Source: Silene noctiflora (Eukaryota > Streptophyta > Magnoliopsida > Caryophyllales > Caryophyllaceae). Taken from it: 64,000 nucleotides of DNA. A program made the position numbers and the translations under genes. Every line of letters starts with the position of its first letter. The first letter of the stretch is position 1. The stretch covers positions 109,772 to 173,771 of the forward strand of contig VHZZ01000750.1 in assembly GCA_009801015.1 (NCBI GenBank), read 5' to 3'. Below are positions 1 through 10,900 of the stretch, in pieces. Below the pieces are notes generated by a model. The model did not search any database. It had not been told where the DNA came from and saw only the letters and a program-made list of their open reading frames with translations.

Positions 1-218
1 CGTCCATAAAGTAGAGTATTGCTATTTGAAGCTATAAACATCGAGGAAACCAGAGATCCTCTTCAACCGAAGGGCCTCAAACAGCCAACAGCAACCGGGA
101 ACACGTGCACCTCTTTAGACAACTAGAGTACAGATATTGAGGGAGGAGTAGAGATAGAGAAAGAGAGAGCATAAGAGGAAGACCTATGTGAATCAGCTAA
201 ATGAACTCTAATATGCTA

Positions 219-297
219 CTTCCTCCGTTTTATTGAGTTGCTCAAAATATGCGAGGGTGAATCGAAAAATATAAATAATTAGATGGAGCGGGGGAAG
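219..297. mobile_element. Stowaway-type MITE, 79 bp
   Basis: The ends are inverted repeats (CTTCCTCCGT at the left, complementary to the GGAGCGGGGGAAG right end) and are flanked on both sides by TA (217-218 and 298-299). The CTCCCTCCG-like terminus and TA target duplication are hallmarks of Stowaway (Tc1/mariner-derived) MITEs. Confidence 0.75.
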
Positions 298-423
298 TAT
301 ATTGTACAAATGTCCAAGTTGATAGCAAAACATCCACACACGTAAGTCTTAGTCTCCATAGTGCTAGTAATCATTTGTAAAAATTAACAGCATTTTATTC
401 CTTAATATTAAGCCAATATTTTC

Positions 424-735
424 CCAGTGAATTCTTTACGTTCTCTTTTCGCACAAAGGCCTGCGTGTAAAACAAAAGTATAAAGTTAACCTTACTTTTT
501 CTCTTCTACTCTTTAAGGACGTGGGAGGGAAGGGGGATCTTAAGCTTTAGTACCAATTACATGTCTTTACTATATCTCTCGACCCCCCCCCCCCCCCCGC
601 CCCAGTAACCCCTAGTTTTCATACTCATTCCGTCCCAGTGAATTCTTTGCATTTGATTTTTACACACAAAGCCCAAGGTGTAAAACAAAAGTACAAAGTT
701 ACCAATTACTTTTTCTCTTCTACTCTTTAAGGACC
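424..735. repeat. Diverged direct repeat of about 105 bp, two copies
   Basis: Positions 424-530 and 633-735 share the order CCCAGTGAATTCTTT, a pyrimidine/ACACAAAG stretch, TGTAAAACAAAAGTA, AAAGTTA and CTTTTTCTCTTCTACTCTTT. The copies are separated by a C-rich spacer containing a long C run. The 'cgtcccagtgaattcttt' start resembles decayed Stowaway-like termini, but I could not find clean inverted ends. Confidence 0.55.
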
Positions 736-1313
736 CACTTGCACACGCGTGTTGTACCGGTCGTTTGGTAATATAATAAAAATATGCTAAAAGGAAATGT
801 AAAGACTTGATTAAGAGTGTAAGACATTCATAAATGAAAAACGTAAAGATTTCACCAGGAGGGAGTAAATTGTTTCTATCCACATATAAAGCTTCTCTCA
901 ATATTCCAATTCCTTGCATCTGCTGTAGTTTTCAAATTCGCTCGTCGCCCGTTCTACCTTTCTTTCAAGAAACTTACCATCAATATCCAATCCAGGATTC
1001 AATATCAAAACAAGACATGTAGTAAATTTTCTTTTCACAACATACCTAGTCACCTCAATGCGCTCAATTAGGCCAAGTCACTCATATATATACAGAAATA
1101 ACAGAAACTAGACTGGTGGAAAAATTAGTCATTCTAGACTTCAAGTATAAGCTGTAAACTCAATACCATGGATATCTCATATCTTTGCTGAAGCCAAATG
1201 GCATGAGGTTAAACAAACCTAAACTGAAAATAAGCCAAAATCAATCCCACATAAACAGACATGATAACATCTTTGTCCACCAAATTGCCACTCTTAGAAA
1301 AAAGAGGTCTCAC

Positions 1314-1406
1314 CAAAGGAGTGTAAGGTTTCGTGCGCATGTCTGGGAAAGTACGGGGCTTATCTTGGTAAGACCCCAAGGAACCACTCTCCATATCAGC
1401 CATCAT
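1314..1406 (-). CDS. AVP2: First coding exon of an AVP2-like type II vacuolar/Golgi H+-pyrophosphatase (partial; rest beyond left edge)
   Basis: Read on the minus strand, the exon gives 31 residues starting MMADMESGS and containing YQDKPRTFPDMRTKPYTPL. This matches the known N-terminus of plant type II pyrophosphate-energised proton pumps (AVP2/AVPL1 carry SYSDKPRTFPDMRSK at the same place). The coding frame ends exactly at a GTGAGA splice donor after the TPL codons, in phase 0, as expected before the first membrane segment. The family uses pyrophosphate hydrolysis to pump protons, mainly at the Golgi. The next exon is not seen in the 1.3 kb downstream, so either the intron is long or the gene is broken; this window cannot tell. 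A likely 3' splice site in the leader is TTCAG at 1481-1485. Confidence 0.65.
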
Positions 1407-2448
1407 GATGGAATGGACGGAATTCACCCTCCTGGCCACAGGGATTGTGCCGAACTCGCCACTTTGGGGGAACTCACCCCCTGAACTCGGTCGCTGTATT
1501 TTGAAGTGCTGTTTTTCAAACCCCCAAACAATTCCAAGTCTCCTGATAACGGGGAAATATCACCTCTTTCAAATCCAAAGCTCCCACATTACCCGATTAT
1601 GAACCTAGCAACTTCACTTAGTTCTCGCTTAAAAGCAAATCTCCTCTAACTTCAAACCACTTCAATTTTTCCCAACTCTACTGACTTCTCTGTAAAATGA
1701 CACCCCAATAAATCTCATTAGGTCAATATACTAAATTGACATGAACGTTCCGCTTCTCTAAAACATAAATACGAGTAATTTTTTTTAAAAAAAAAAAACA
1801 AAACATAGGAGTGTGAAATATTTATGATACAATAAAATCTTATCTTAAATACTTCATACAACTTTTACAGTCACTATCACAAAACTTTTAAGAATTAATA
1901 ACATCAGCATTCATTTAACTATCGAAAAGCTTACAACTTTTCACCATATAATATACAAATATTCGCAGAAAAAAAAAATGAAGCTTAACAAAATAGAATT
2001 ATACACCTTTTTCTATAAGAAAACACTAATTCCTATAAGCGACGGTCTCATGATAAGCTTATCGTGAAACCTCTCACATAATCGATAGTTTGCCTTTCTT
2101 TTTAACATATTTTCCAATGTGTTATAGGCTCCGTCTTATATATTATCTTAATGTGAGACGGTCTCGCAGAATTCTTAACATTCAACTACAACCACTACAT
2201 TCCCAATCACAAATCGAGCAAAACAACAATCTCAATCTCAATCAACATCAAAACCCTAAAAAAACACAAATTATCGAAAATTAACAGCATGCGTCAATCA
2301 ATCAACGAACAATGCAACAATCAATAACATCAATTCAAAAATGCAATTCGATTAATCGACGATCAAATTAGTCAACAGAAATCAGAAAAATTAACAGCGA
2401 TCTAAAGATTAATGGAAAAAATTAAGAAAAATAATGGAAAAAACTTAC

Positions 2449-2590
2449 GAAAATGATGAAATGTTAGATTAGATCTTGTGAGAATGTTGGAAATACGGTA
2501 GCTAAATAACGGTTCTTCTGTCAGTTCTGCAACTCCTCAGAGTTTTAGAGAGAGAAAGTAGAAATATGGAATTGTTTTGGTGTCTCACTT
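2449..2590 (-). other. Probable 5' leader exon of the AVP2-like gene
   Basis: On the minus strand a good donor (TTTTC|GTAAGTTTT) ends a purine/pyrimidine-rich stretch at 2449, about 1 kb upstream of the first coding exon. A TAAATAAA box lies near 2640 on the same strand. The 5' boundary is a guess. Confidence 0.4.
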
Positions 2591-2599
2591 ACTAAGTGA

Positions 2600-4008
2600 G
2601 TGAGTGCATTGCTTTCGAGAGACGGCATTTCGATAAATTTATTTAGACGGTTTTAATATTGTATAAAATGATTTAATAATAAATATTGTCTCGGTTTTAA
2701 ATAAGAGAGTACGTTTATTATGAAATATGCAAATGAAATAAAATTGAATTATTATGAGAAATATATTGAAAATTAAAACGATGGTAAAAAGATCGTCTCC
2801 GACAAGAAAAATCAAAAATATTTTAATTTAATTGTTAGTCCAACAGGATTAGCAAGTAGTTAGGCAAATTCGAATTTATGAAGGATTTTACTCGATTGAC
2901 TGACTTAGCTATTGTATGTGTAGTATGTCAGTTATCCAATCAAATTTAGCCACGTAGATTATCCAAGTGTTAGCTTCCATTTGCAATTTGCCACGTGTCT
3001 AGAAGAAGTAATTTACACGATCAATTATGAATTTATGATTGATATTGGAAAATGACTATTTTCATAGTTTGACACTTTGATTTACTTTGAAAGTGATTTC
3101 TAACCTTTTATATGCATTAGATAATGGATAAAATATACATCTTTTATAATTTATTTCAGCATAAATTTAGATATACTTATTCAAAATTAAAAATATATTT
3201 ACTTATATCTAAATATTTGTAAGTTTCATTTCTTTTAGGTTGTTTTCTTAATTTTTATGATTTTTTCAATTTAGGGGTTTAAAGTTGTTTTTTTTCCATG
3301 TCAAAAAACGAGACATTACATAGGCATATAATTAAATTATGTATACACTATAAAGTGTTAAAATAATAACTATATTGTTAAAATAAAAATTGCATAGCTT
3401 TGCCAACATTCACTTTATTTATATTGAAATAAACGTGTACTTAAGACAAAGTTATATTGATATTAGCTATTAGGTTATTAATATGTGAGAGTTACTCCAC
3501 TTTTATATGACGAGGTAGAGTTAGAGAAACCTAAAGTCATCAAAATCAAATTGTAAGTAGTCTAATTTAAGATCAACAAGGTTGAGATAATCCTTCAAAT
3601 TAACACTCGAGTGACTCGAGTCACCCAACCCCCAATGTCATTGAACCTTACCCCTTTAGATTAACAATTGACCCACCCAACCCCAACGTTATTGAAACCG
3701 GTCAGACTCGTGGACAAGATTGACGGACCGAAGTTTTTGGGTCAAAGCGATTGCCATATAGCCACCCTTAGATGACCCTTAATCTACCATAAGCGTCGCC
3801 TCGCTTAAACAAACACCAACTCTTAAGTTTGACCCAATACAATGGTTTCGCCAAAGTAGAGTTCTTCACGAATGGTATGACTCATTAAACTCATCTCGTC
3901 GGACTTGAATAAAAGAAAAAACGGGTTTAAATAATGGAATCTTCGAGCAGAGCATAATCTGCTAATCTTCATTAACCCGCATATAAATAGATAACAAAAT
4001 TCATTAAA
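2600..4008. other. AT-rich intergenic DNA, no gene seen
   Basis: No coding region is supported. The block around 3604-3720 contains a small palindrome (ACTCGAGTGACTCGAGT) and a motif repeated twice (ACCCACCCAACCCC followed by an AACGTTATTGAA-like string), which look like remnants of an old repeat. Confidence 0.5.
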
Positions 4009-6011
4009 GGGTTTGCTTGGATTGAGGATAAAAAGTAGGAAATGAATAGAGGAGTAATATGTAAGATGCATTTTCCATATGTTGAGTATATATTTATATA
4101 TGTTTTGATAATGACAAGTGGTTCACATTTATTTATACACTATGCACTTAATTGTTTGTTAAAGTCCTTATAACTTGGATTAACTAATGATTAAGACTAC
4201 AAGAATTGTGATTGAAGTCGATATGAACAACCCTAATGATCAAGCTAAGAATCAAGTTTAGAGACAAGAAGGTTGGTGATCAAGCACCTAATCAAAGTCA
4301 TCATATTAATCAAGTCAAGCAAGACAAAGACAAAGAAATTATGATATATGAAGAAGAAGTCTATTCTGAAGATCTTTGGGAAGATTAGAAGAGGATAAGT
4401 TTCTATCTCGTAATAATACTAAAGAAATTAACCTTAGCTAAGTAATGTTATAGCTTCACAGCTTTAACATTGTTTAGAAAAGGGCTCAAGGTTATAGCTC
4501 GTTAGCTATAACTTTGTAGTTGCACGTAAGAGTTTATAACACGACTAGTTCTAAAATTTCCAAAAAATACTCGTATGAGTTCGATTAATTGCTATGGCAT
4601 GGAATTTATAATTATGAGCATAATTCTTCTAATGTATGTAAGATATAAGATACACTTAGTTGAGCAGTATAAGATAAAACAACTTATGAGTTGTTTTTCC
4701 TTTCTACAAACTAGGGTTTCTAACACCTTACATCCAAAACCCTAATTGTGATGTTTAACCTAGTTGGGCCTAGGGTTTCGTGTCAATGCTGCCTCCTATG
4801 AGTCGTGGCATACATGGAATTCGGTACATATAATATTTAGTTTAGATTCCTTTCTAAATTACAATATCTAATGTATTCTCGATTTAGTTAAGATTTAAGA
4901 ATAAAATATTTTATATTTTATTCTTATCATAATTATGGTTACTAAGAGATATTGTTATCTTCTAAAATACTTAAAGATATTCTATATCTTATTTTATATT
5001 ATACATTCCTTAGTTAAGAATAATTAGTATGGAATAATATTTAGAATAAAATCTTTTTATTCTAAATTATATTCTTAAAGATCTAGGGTTTATTTTCTAA
5101 CCTAGATCCAAGACTCCTATATATACTAATGTCGTGCCCAGCAATCAAGAGACTTTTCGATCGAGCTTTAATTTTTATTTTATGCAAAAATCGTTTTTGA
5201 GAAAAACAAGTTTGCAATTTATTTCGAAAAAGTCGTGTGTTATTCTTTTATTGTGCTTTAATTTCCTTACGTATTGTTATAAGATAATAGCGCTGAAATC
5301 GTTCTTATTCGTTCATATTGTGAACATTAGAAGAACTATTGAAAAACACTTTCTTATTAACGTAAGATAGAGTGAGTATTTAACGATACTCATTGTGTGT
5401 GGAGTATTTAACGATACTCGTAGTGTCTTAGGTATTTAACGGTACTTAAGTTGAGTTACAACTATAGTTAGTTGTACGAGTGAGATGATAATTTTGTAAT
5501 CCGTAGAAAGGTACTAAAATTATTAATCGAGAATAGTGGACGTAGGTTTCGACTTGTGAAACTGAACCACTTCAAAAATCGTGTCTCTCCCTCTCGNTTT
5601 CCTTCTTTCTTTATTGTTTTTATTTCATCTATATTACTTAGGTTTAACAATAAACCATAAGTAATCATTTTATCACGCTTATACGGAATTTGTTTGAAAA
5701 ACGAAAAAGTGTGCATACTCAATTCAACCCCCCCTCTTGAGTATTTGGGATCTATAGACTCTTCACCATATTTGGTATGAAAGTAATTATCCACCCCCTC
5801 AAATCTATTACCCTCGTGAAGGGGTAATACATTAACACCCCCCCCCCCCCCCCCCCAAATAATGATTATGAGAATAAAACATAACCTTAGTAATCACTAC
5901 TCTTATGCCAAACCTATCGTAAAGAACTCATTACCCAAGTAATTAACTTCCCAATAATTATTCCCGATTAAAATTTATCCCGTGATTATTCCACGGAATC
6001 CGGGCAAGTCC
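4009..6011. mobile_element. Tourist-like MITE interrupted by a solo LTR
   Basis: The left end reads GGGTTTGCTTGGATTGAGG, and the complement of the right end reads GGACTTGCCCGGATTCC. Both resemble the GGG(N)TTGTTTGG-type termini of Tourist/PIF-Harbinger MITEs. Flanking bases are TTAAA on the left and TAAA on the right, compatible with a TAA/TWA target site. Removing the LTR insertion (4080-5765 plus one 5-bp duplication) leaves an element of roughly 310 bp. A related copy sits in KAT intron 1 (57151-57475). A C run at about 5839-5857 lies inside it. Confidence 0.65.
4080..5765. mobile_element. Solo LTR of a retrotransposon, about 1686 bp
   Basis: It starts TGTTGAGTATA, ends GACTCTTCA (canonical TG...CA) and is flanked by a perfect 5-bp target duplication CCATA (4075-4079 and 5766-5770). 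No reverse transcriptase, integrase or second LTR lies nearby, so it is a solo LTR left by LTR-LTR recombination. Its length and its start (TTTTGATAATGACAAG a little inside) recall long Ty1/copia LTRs of the SIRE/Maximus type, but that assignment is from memory. It contains one undetermined base (5597). Confidence 0.85.
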
Positions 6012-6362
6012 TAAACGGGGTTGAGTCTGGGCTCAAAATTTGAATTTATTGCCTCTAATGAAGTGAAGATGGAAGTGGGTTGTACTTAAAACGGGCAAAG
6101 CCGACTCCATTCGATAAAACTAACTCAAGACCCGAAAATAACTCGAAAAGTGTGACCCGATAGACCCGAATTGACATGAAACGACCCAATAAATCCAAAA
6201 TGAATTATGTAACGCAAAATCTTGGCTTGAAATAAACCGAAACAACCCAACAACCCTATTCAAAATGACTCGGTCCAAAAAATAATCCAATAAATTATTA
6301 ACCCAAAATAACTTTTTTCAAGTTGACCCGTCCCAACCCGACCCGAATAATCACTTGTGAAG

Positions 6363-6448
6363 CCCAAAGCAACTACAGCCCAAAACAAAGTCCCTAGAAT
6401 GTACAATTCCACTACTATAAAAAGAGGAAAAATTAGGGGTTAGGGTTT
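6363..6448 (+). promoter_or_regulatory. TOM7 promoter: two site II-like motifs, TATA box, telo box
   Basis: Upstream of TOM7 there are two AGCCCA motifs (about 6361-6366 and 6377-6382, complement TGGGCT), a TATA box TATAAAAA at 6416-6423 and TTAGGGTTT at 6440-6448, the complement of the telo box AAACCCTAA. Site II plus telo box is a known plant combination for ribosomal and mitochondrial housekeeping genes. The TATA box is about 105 bp before the ATG, so the transcript would start near 6450. Confidence 0.6.
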
Positions 6449-6528
6449 AAGCCACACACAATAAAAAATTCACAAATTACAAAATTCAGTGATCCGATCA
6501 AAGAAGAACAGCAGCAGCAACAGCAACA

Positions 6529-6735
6529 ATGGCGCCCACGGCTCGTATCAAAGGAAGAGGAGGATCAAACAAACAAGGTGGAGGATCGAAGATTAAGTGT
6601 GTTAAAGAATGGACTAATTGGAGTTTAAAGAAAGCTAAAGTTATTGTTCATTATGGTTATATTCCTTTGATTATTTTCATCGGAATGCGTTCTGAGCCTC
6701 GTCCTACTCTTTATCAGCTTCTTTCTCCTGTTTAA
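6529..6735 (+). CDS. TOM7: Mitochondrial import receptor subunit TOM7
   Basis: A single intact exon encodes 68 residues, the usual size for plant TOM7. The first 20-odd residues are basic and rich in glycine and serine, as in the family. The conserved core follows: [14 protein letters not shown], then [13 protein letters not shown] (the single membrane segment, about residues 42-55), then P and the terminal [11 protein letters not shown]7 is a small subunit of the translocase of the outer mitochondrial membrane that stabilises the TOM complex. The start is the first ATG after the predicted transcription start, in a good context (ACAATGGC). The gene stands alone on the plus strand, with a hAT-like MITE inserted about 320 bp past its stop. 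Identity is near certain; the paralogue number (TOM7-1 or -2) is not resolved. Confidence 0.95.
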   Translation: MAPTARIKGRGGSNKQGGGSKIKCVKEWTNWSLKKAKVIVHYGYIPLIIFIGMRSEPRPTLYQLLSPV

Positions 6736-7056
6736 TTGTTGTTTCGTAATCGTATCGTGTTTCGATTGTTGTCGTTATCGTTATCGTTACCGTTATTTGT
6801 CGACATGTAATTTGGATCTCGAGTTTTATGAAAGTTTGACTATTTTTATTTTCAGAGAATTTTCGTTGTTAATTTTAATATTTTAATATATTTTGCGTTT
6901 TGATCATATTCGAGATTCTCCAGCTTCGTTATACTATTAGGTATTCACAGCGAGGGATTGTATCATATTGCGTACAGTGTATCGTTTTCATGTGCTAAGT
7001 TTGTCGACTGCAAGGTTGAGTTTTTGCCATATGAAGCACAGCCTGATTTTCACAAC

Positions 7057-7540
7057 TAGGAGTGCTAATGAGACAGCTCGCGAGGTACTCGAGATCGGCT
7101 CGGTCAAAGCTTGGCTCGGGTTCGGGATCGGCTCGAGAGCTTAACGAATCCAGCCGAGCAAAGGTTGGCTCGACTCGAACAGCTCGCGAGCGGCTCGACT
7201 CGAACAGCTCGCGAGCGGCTCGAACATGTGCGACTACACAAGATATTGCTCATATTTCATTTTCTCATGATTATATTTTTGTATCATATATATCAAATGT
7301 CTCGCCGACTTATAACCTTCGAGTCTTGTTATTAAAAATATTGAAAGAAAAAAAAATAAAAAATATACAATTTTATATAGGCTCGATTTGGGCTCCAGTT
7401 TGGCTTGAAATCGCGTTAAAGCTTGCAAGCTTTATAACGAGCACATTTTTTTCTAGCTCGGGTAAGCTCGAGCTCGAGTTTTGGTTCTTGAGCACAAGCC
7501 GAGCAAGGCCAAGCTCGGGCTCGGTTCGTTAACACCCCTA
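7057..7540. mobile_element. hAT-like MITE, 484 bp, rich in GAGCTCG/GGCTCG
   Basis: The left end is TAGGAGTGCTAATGAGAC and the complement of the right end is TAGGGGTGTTAACGAAC. The 8-bp flanks are TTCACAAC (7049-7056) and TGCACAAC (7541-7548), matching at 7 of 8. Many subterminal GAGCTCG/GCTCGAG repeats lie inside both ends. The TAGGGGTG-type termini and 8-bp duplication indicate the hAT superfamily. There is no transposase; open frames across it are products of the GC-rich repeats. Confidence 0.8.
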
Positions 7541-7914
7541 TGCACAACTGAGCGAGTGATAGGTTTCGGTGGACAACTCGTTCAACAAGAGTTGATTTGT
7601 GAGGATCGCGACACTGTAGGAACATTAGGTGGCGCAAGACGATTTCAAAGGGATTCCAATTCGATGCTAATATTGCTCAGCAATTCTATTTTTATCCGTT
7701 AAATCAATCGCAGAAGATAAACGGAAAAATCATCCCTAATCAGTACAAAGTTCCGACATATAAACAAAATTCAAGAACACTTCCCCGCCCACAAGGGTAC
7801 TCTTTTGGAGATATCGGTTTCTGTATATACAATGACATTGTCTATGTCTATTCCTCTACAGAAGTTCAAAACTGTGGTGTGCTATTCTATACCTGAGCTA
7901 ATACACATCTCAAC

Positions 7915-10900
7915 TCAACTAATAGATACAGAGTCTTTCTTGATCCCTACAAAGTCGCTAACAAATTCCTCATCGTTTTTGGACAACATCTCTGCCAAAC
8001 TACAGTCTATGTTCCTACTTCTTAATGCGAGATATCTAGGTTTTATCTTCTCCTCCAAAGAATAGCTGAAGTACCTTGGATAGTACGCTACTTCTTTGAT
8101 CGACTTCTCCATGGTGTTCACCAGGAACACTAACTTTGGTTTTAGGACTTCTTTGATGCTGTAGCCGATTAGCGGAGGAAAACGTACAACCATTGATGCA
8201 ATCGATCTCTTTGATAACCCCCATTTCAACAAGTACCTGAGCCTATTTATGCAGATGAAACAATCAGTTGTCAGTCGTCAGTCGTCAGCTGTCATGACAA
8301 AACCTCTTTTATTTTGGTCTAAAGGGAGCCATAAGCGTAGTATTTATGCTTGCGGGTTTCAAACCCACGTCATGAGTACTATCACCCTCAGTTACTTAAC
8401 AGACATCTGCTATGTCAAATCATCTTCATAAAACAAACTAAATGTCCGATCTACACTTTATTCATGCCATGGCGGTTTCAAACTCAAATGCATAATTCAC
8501 ATACGAATAGTAGTTGTGACTTATGAGCCTCACCTTGGCATTACCGTGTTGTCAATATCTGACATGAAGAATCCAGGGTACTTCTCTATAACCCGACACT
8601 GTTGTTCTTCAAATATGCCCCAGCCACTGAGAAACTCCAGTTTTTTGTGAAGGGTCGTAACGTCCCGNACAGTAAAAATTTCAGGGCAGCGCGCCAGGAT
8701 CGCACCAATACTGCCCGTCTCAATTCCCATGTCTTGCAAGAAAGTAACCGTCTGAATGACAAGGAGATAGTCAATTAACGAGGATAATAACAACTTAGAA
8801 AAACTAATCACTCATAGTATACTAGGCATAGAAATTATTCTCCATCTCATTTATATTGTCCTCCTTAGACTTGCTCAACTTCTATCAAAGATGGCAACTC
8901 ATGCAGGAAAACTAGGCCATCTCGCCCCTCTTCATGCAATTAAGTGACAGTCATGCAGTAAACAGCCAAAGAGAGGAGAATGAGGTTACCGTCCAGAATT
9001 CTTCTTTTCTTCGGAGTTGAAGCTGAGGACTTGTAGCTATGACTTTACCTAAGTCATTGATTCTTACACCTAGCTCATCTAATTCTTCGATCATTGGTTT
9101 CAGCTTGTCAGCTGAACTGCCCAGCAAGAGAGGCCAGTTGATAATAGCTCGATCTATACTGTCTTTTGGTACCTGCAACAAAAAGATTTATCTCATTCCA
9201 ATCAACTTAGGAGGTACAATAACAATCACAGACTGACATCATTAACTGCCATACCTTATTACTTTCCCAGAGAGTGGCAATTTTTTCATAATTTTTTTGG
9301 ACACTGGCTGAAAGAATCCATGGATATTTCACCAACATTTTGCCAAAATCTTTGTCCAAAGCTCCGGTCTATAAGGCAGCAACACAGCCGGCAATTTAGT
9401 ATCAGATATTCAGAAGTATGGTAGTAATGAAGAACATATCTGCCATGAGTTATCCATGAGAAGATAGAAGGATTTGCAGAGTTTAAAAAAAGTGAAAAAC
9501 ACGTCCAAAACCAGTAGCATGTCTTTGCGCTGGAAGGTAGCAGCCACTTAGCTAAGTCAGAATAGTAGTAGAAAGATTTCACAAGCAATACAAGATGTAG
9601 CATAATAGGTAACTATCCATGTAAGATGGATCACCATAAATAAAGGAAACACAGGTGAAAACATAAATAGACTACTGGCATCATGCTCTGAACCAAGTAA
9701 CGATATCACGCACTTAGGTCTGAGACACGTACCTTTTCAAGGGTCCATGATCTGGCTTTAGCGACTTCTTTAATGTTGAGGAAAAGAAGTGGAGGATATA
9801 AAAGGAGGACATTCCCCACGCGTTCTTTTGGAACTTCAACACTCTCCAGAAAGCTGACTAACGGTTTCATATGATTATCCACTGATAAGAGAAGTAGACG
9901 AGGAAATGACTCAATGAGATACCTAAAAGAAGTATCATAGCATCCTAACATATCCAAGCCACCACGTCTTGCATCAATCTATAAGAACGCACAAAGAAGT
10001 TATCTTACAAAATTGAAGGAGGTAAGTATGCAATAGTAGTTACAAACTACAAATATAAGGTTGATGGCGAAATGTTATAAATCACTGACCTTAGTGATCA
10101 TGACTAACCTTTTCAAAAAATGATAAAGTCTGCTGAATATCCTCATCCACTGAAATTGATAGGTGAAGCATCATACGGCGAGCAAATTTACCAACTATCT
10201 TTTCATCATTGGCAAAATAGAAGATTTCCTTTACATATTTAACCTATCAAGAAACGCAGAATAAGCGCCATTTACAAAATCCACAAACATGGTAAACTTT
10301 CGATAAAGTTGCACCGAAATCTACAAACTACATCCATGCAGAAACATTCACTTCACCTCTGAAAAAGAACTCACATAGTACCAGAACACACATATTACAG
10401 TTCAAATGGAGCCAAAGACACCATTCTTTGACTCTCAATTCAGGTGAAAAAAAAATGGTTCATTAAAAGGGTTGCACTTTTTCTTTTTTATGAAAGTACG
10501 AGGGTAGTCCTGCAATTCTTGAAAAAAATTTCCTTATGAATCGGTCATTCTCAAACAGTCTCTTTGTTTTGTTAACACAAATGTAAGATTGCGCACGTCC
10601 AAACTTCAACCCCTTCCTCTACCTCTCAATTTTGGGGGAGACCTAGAGTCAATGGTATAAAGTAGCTGTTGTTGAAAGTCTGATACTTCAGTGTTGCGCT
10701 TAGTAAGCATCAGAAAGACCGCAAAAATTCACACATAGATGTGATCTATATGACAGCACTTTGCATGCAGCGTCGACCACATACCTTAGAGACAGCTACA
10801 GCCAAATCTCAAATAAAACCAACAATGTCTACTAACCTACAAGTATTCATTTTAAGTTGGTTCAACAGAACTTCATGTACCAATGTACCATAGATTCTCA

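Larger units (their letters stand above)
1..1313. other. Presumed first coding intron of the AVP2-like gene
   Basis: No exon is recognisable on either strand here. On the minus strand it lies downstream of the AVP2-like exon ending at 1314, so it is read as intron continuing past the left edge. I looked for the next AVP2 exon (first membrane segment) and did not find it, so this intron would be over 1.3 kb. The stretch holds a Stowaway MITE (219-297), a diverged direct repeat (about 424-530 and 633-735) and a C-run at 584-604. Confidence 0.45.

Noticed and set aside
557-919. 120-codon open frame, minus strand
   Set aside because: It crosses a C-run (glycine run in translation) and a diverged repeat, has no known motif and overlaps a frame on the other strand.
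5766-5780. TTTGGTATGA after the LTR as a tRNA-Met primer binding site
   Set aside because: It is only a weak match and lies outside the perfect CCATA duplication; no internal retrotransposon follows.
7062-7702. Several overlapping open frames on both strands
   Set aside because: They are produced by the GAGCTCG-rich subterminal repeats of the hAT-like MITE at 7057-7540; none resembles a protein family.
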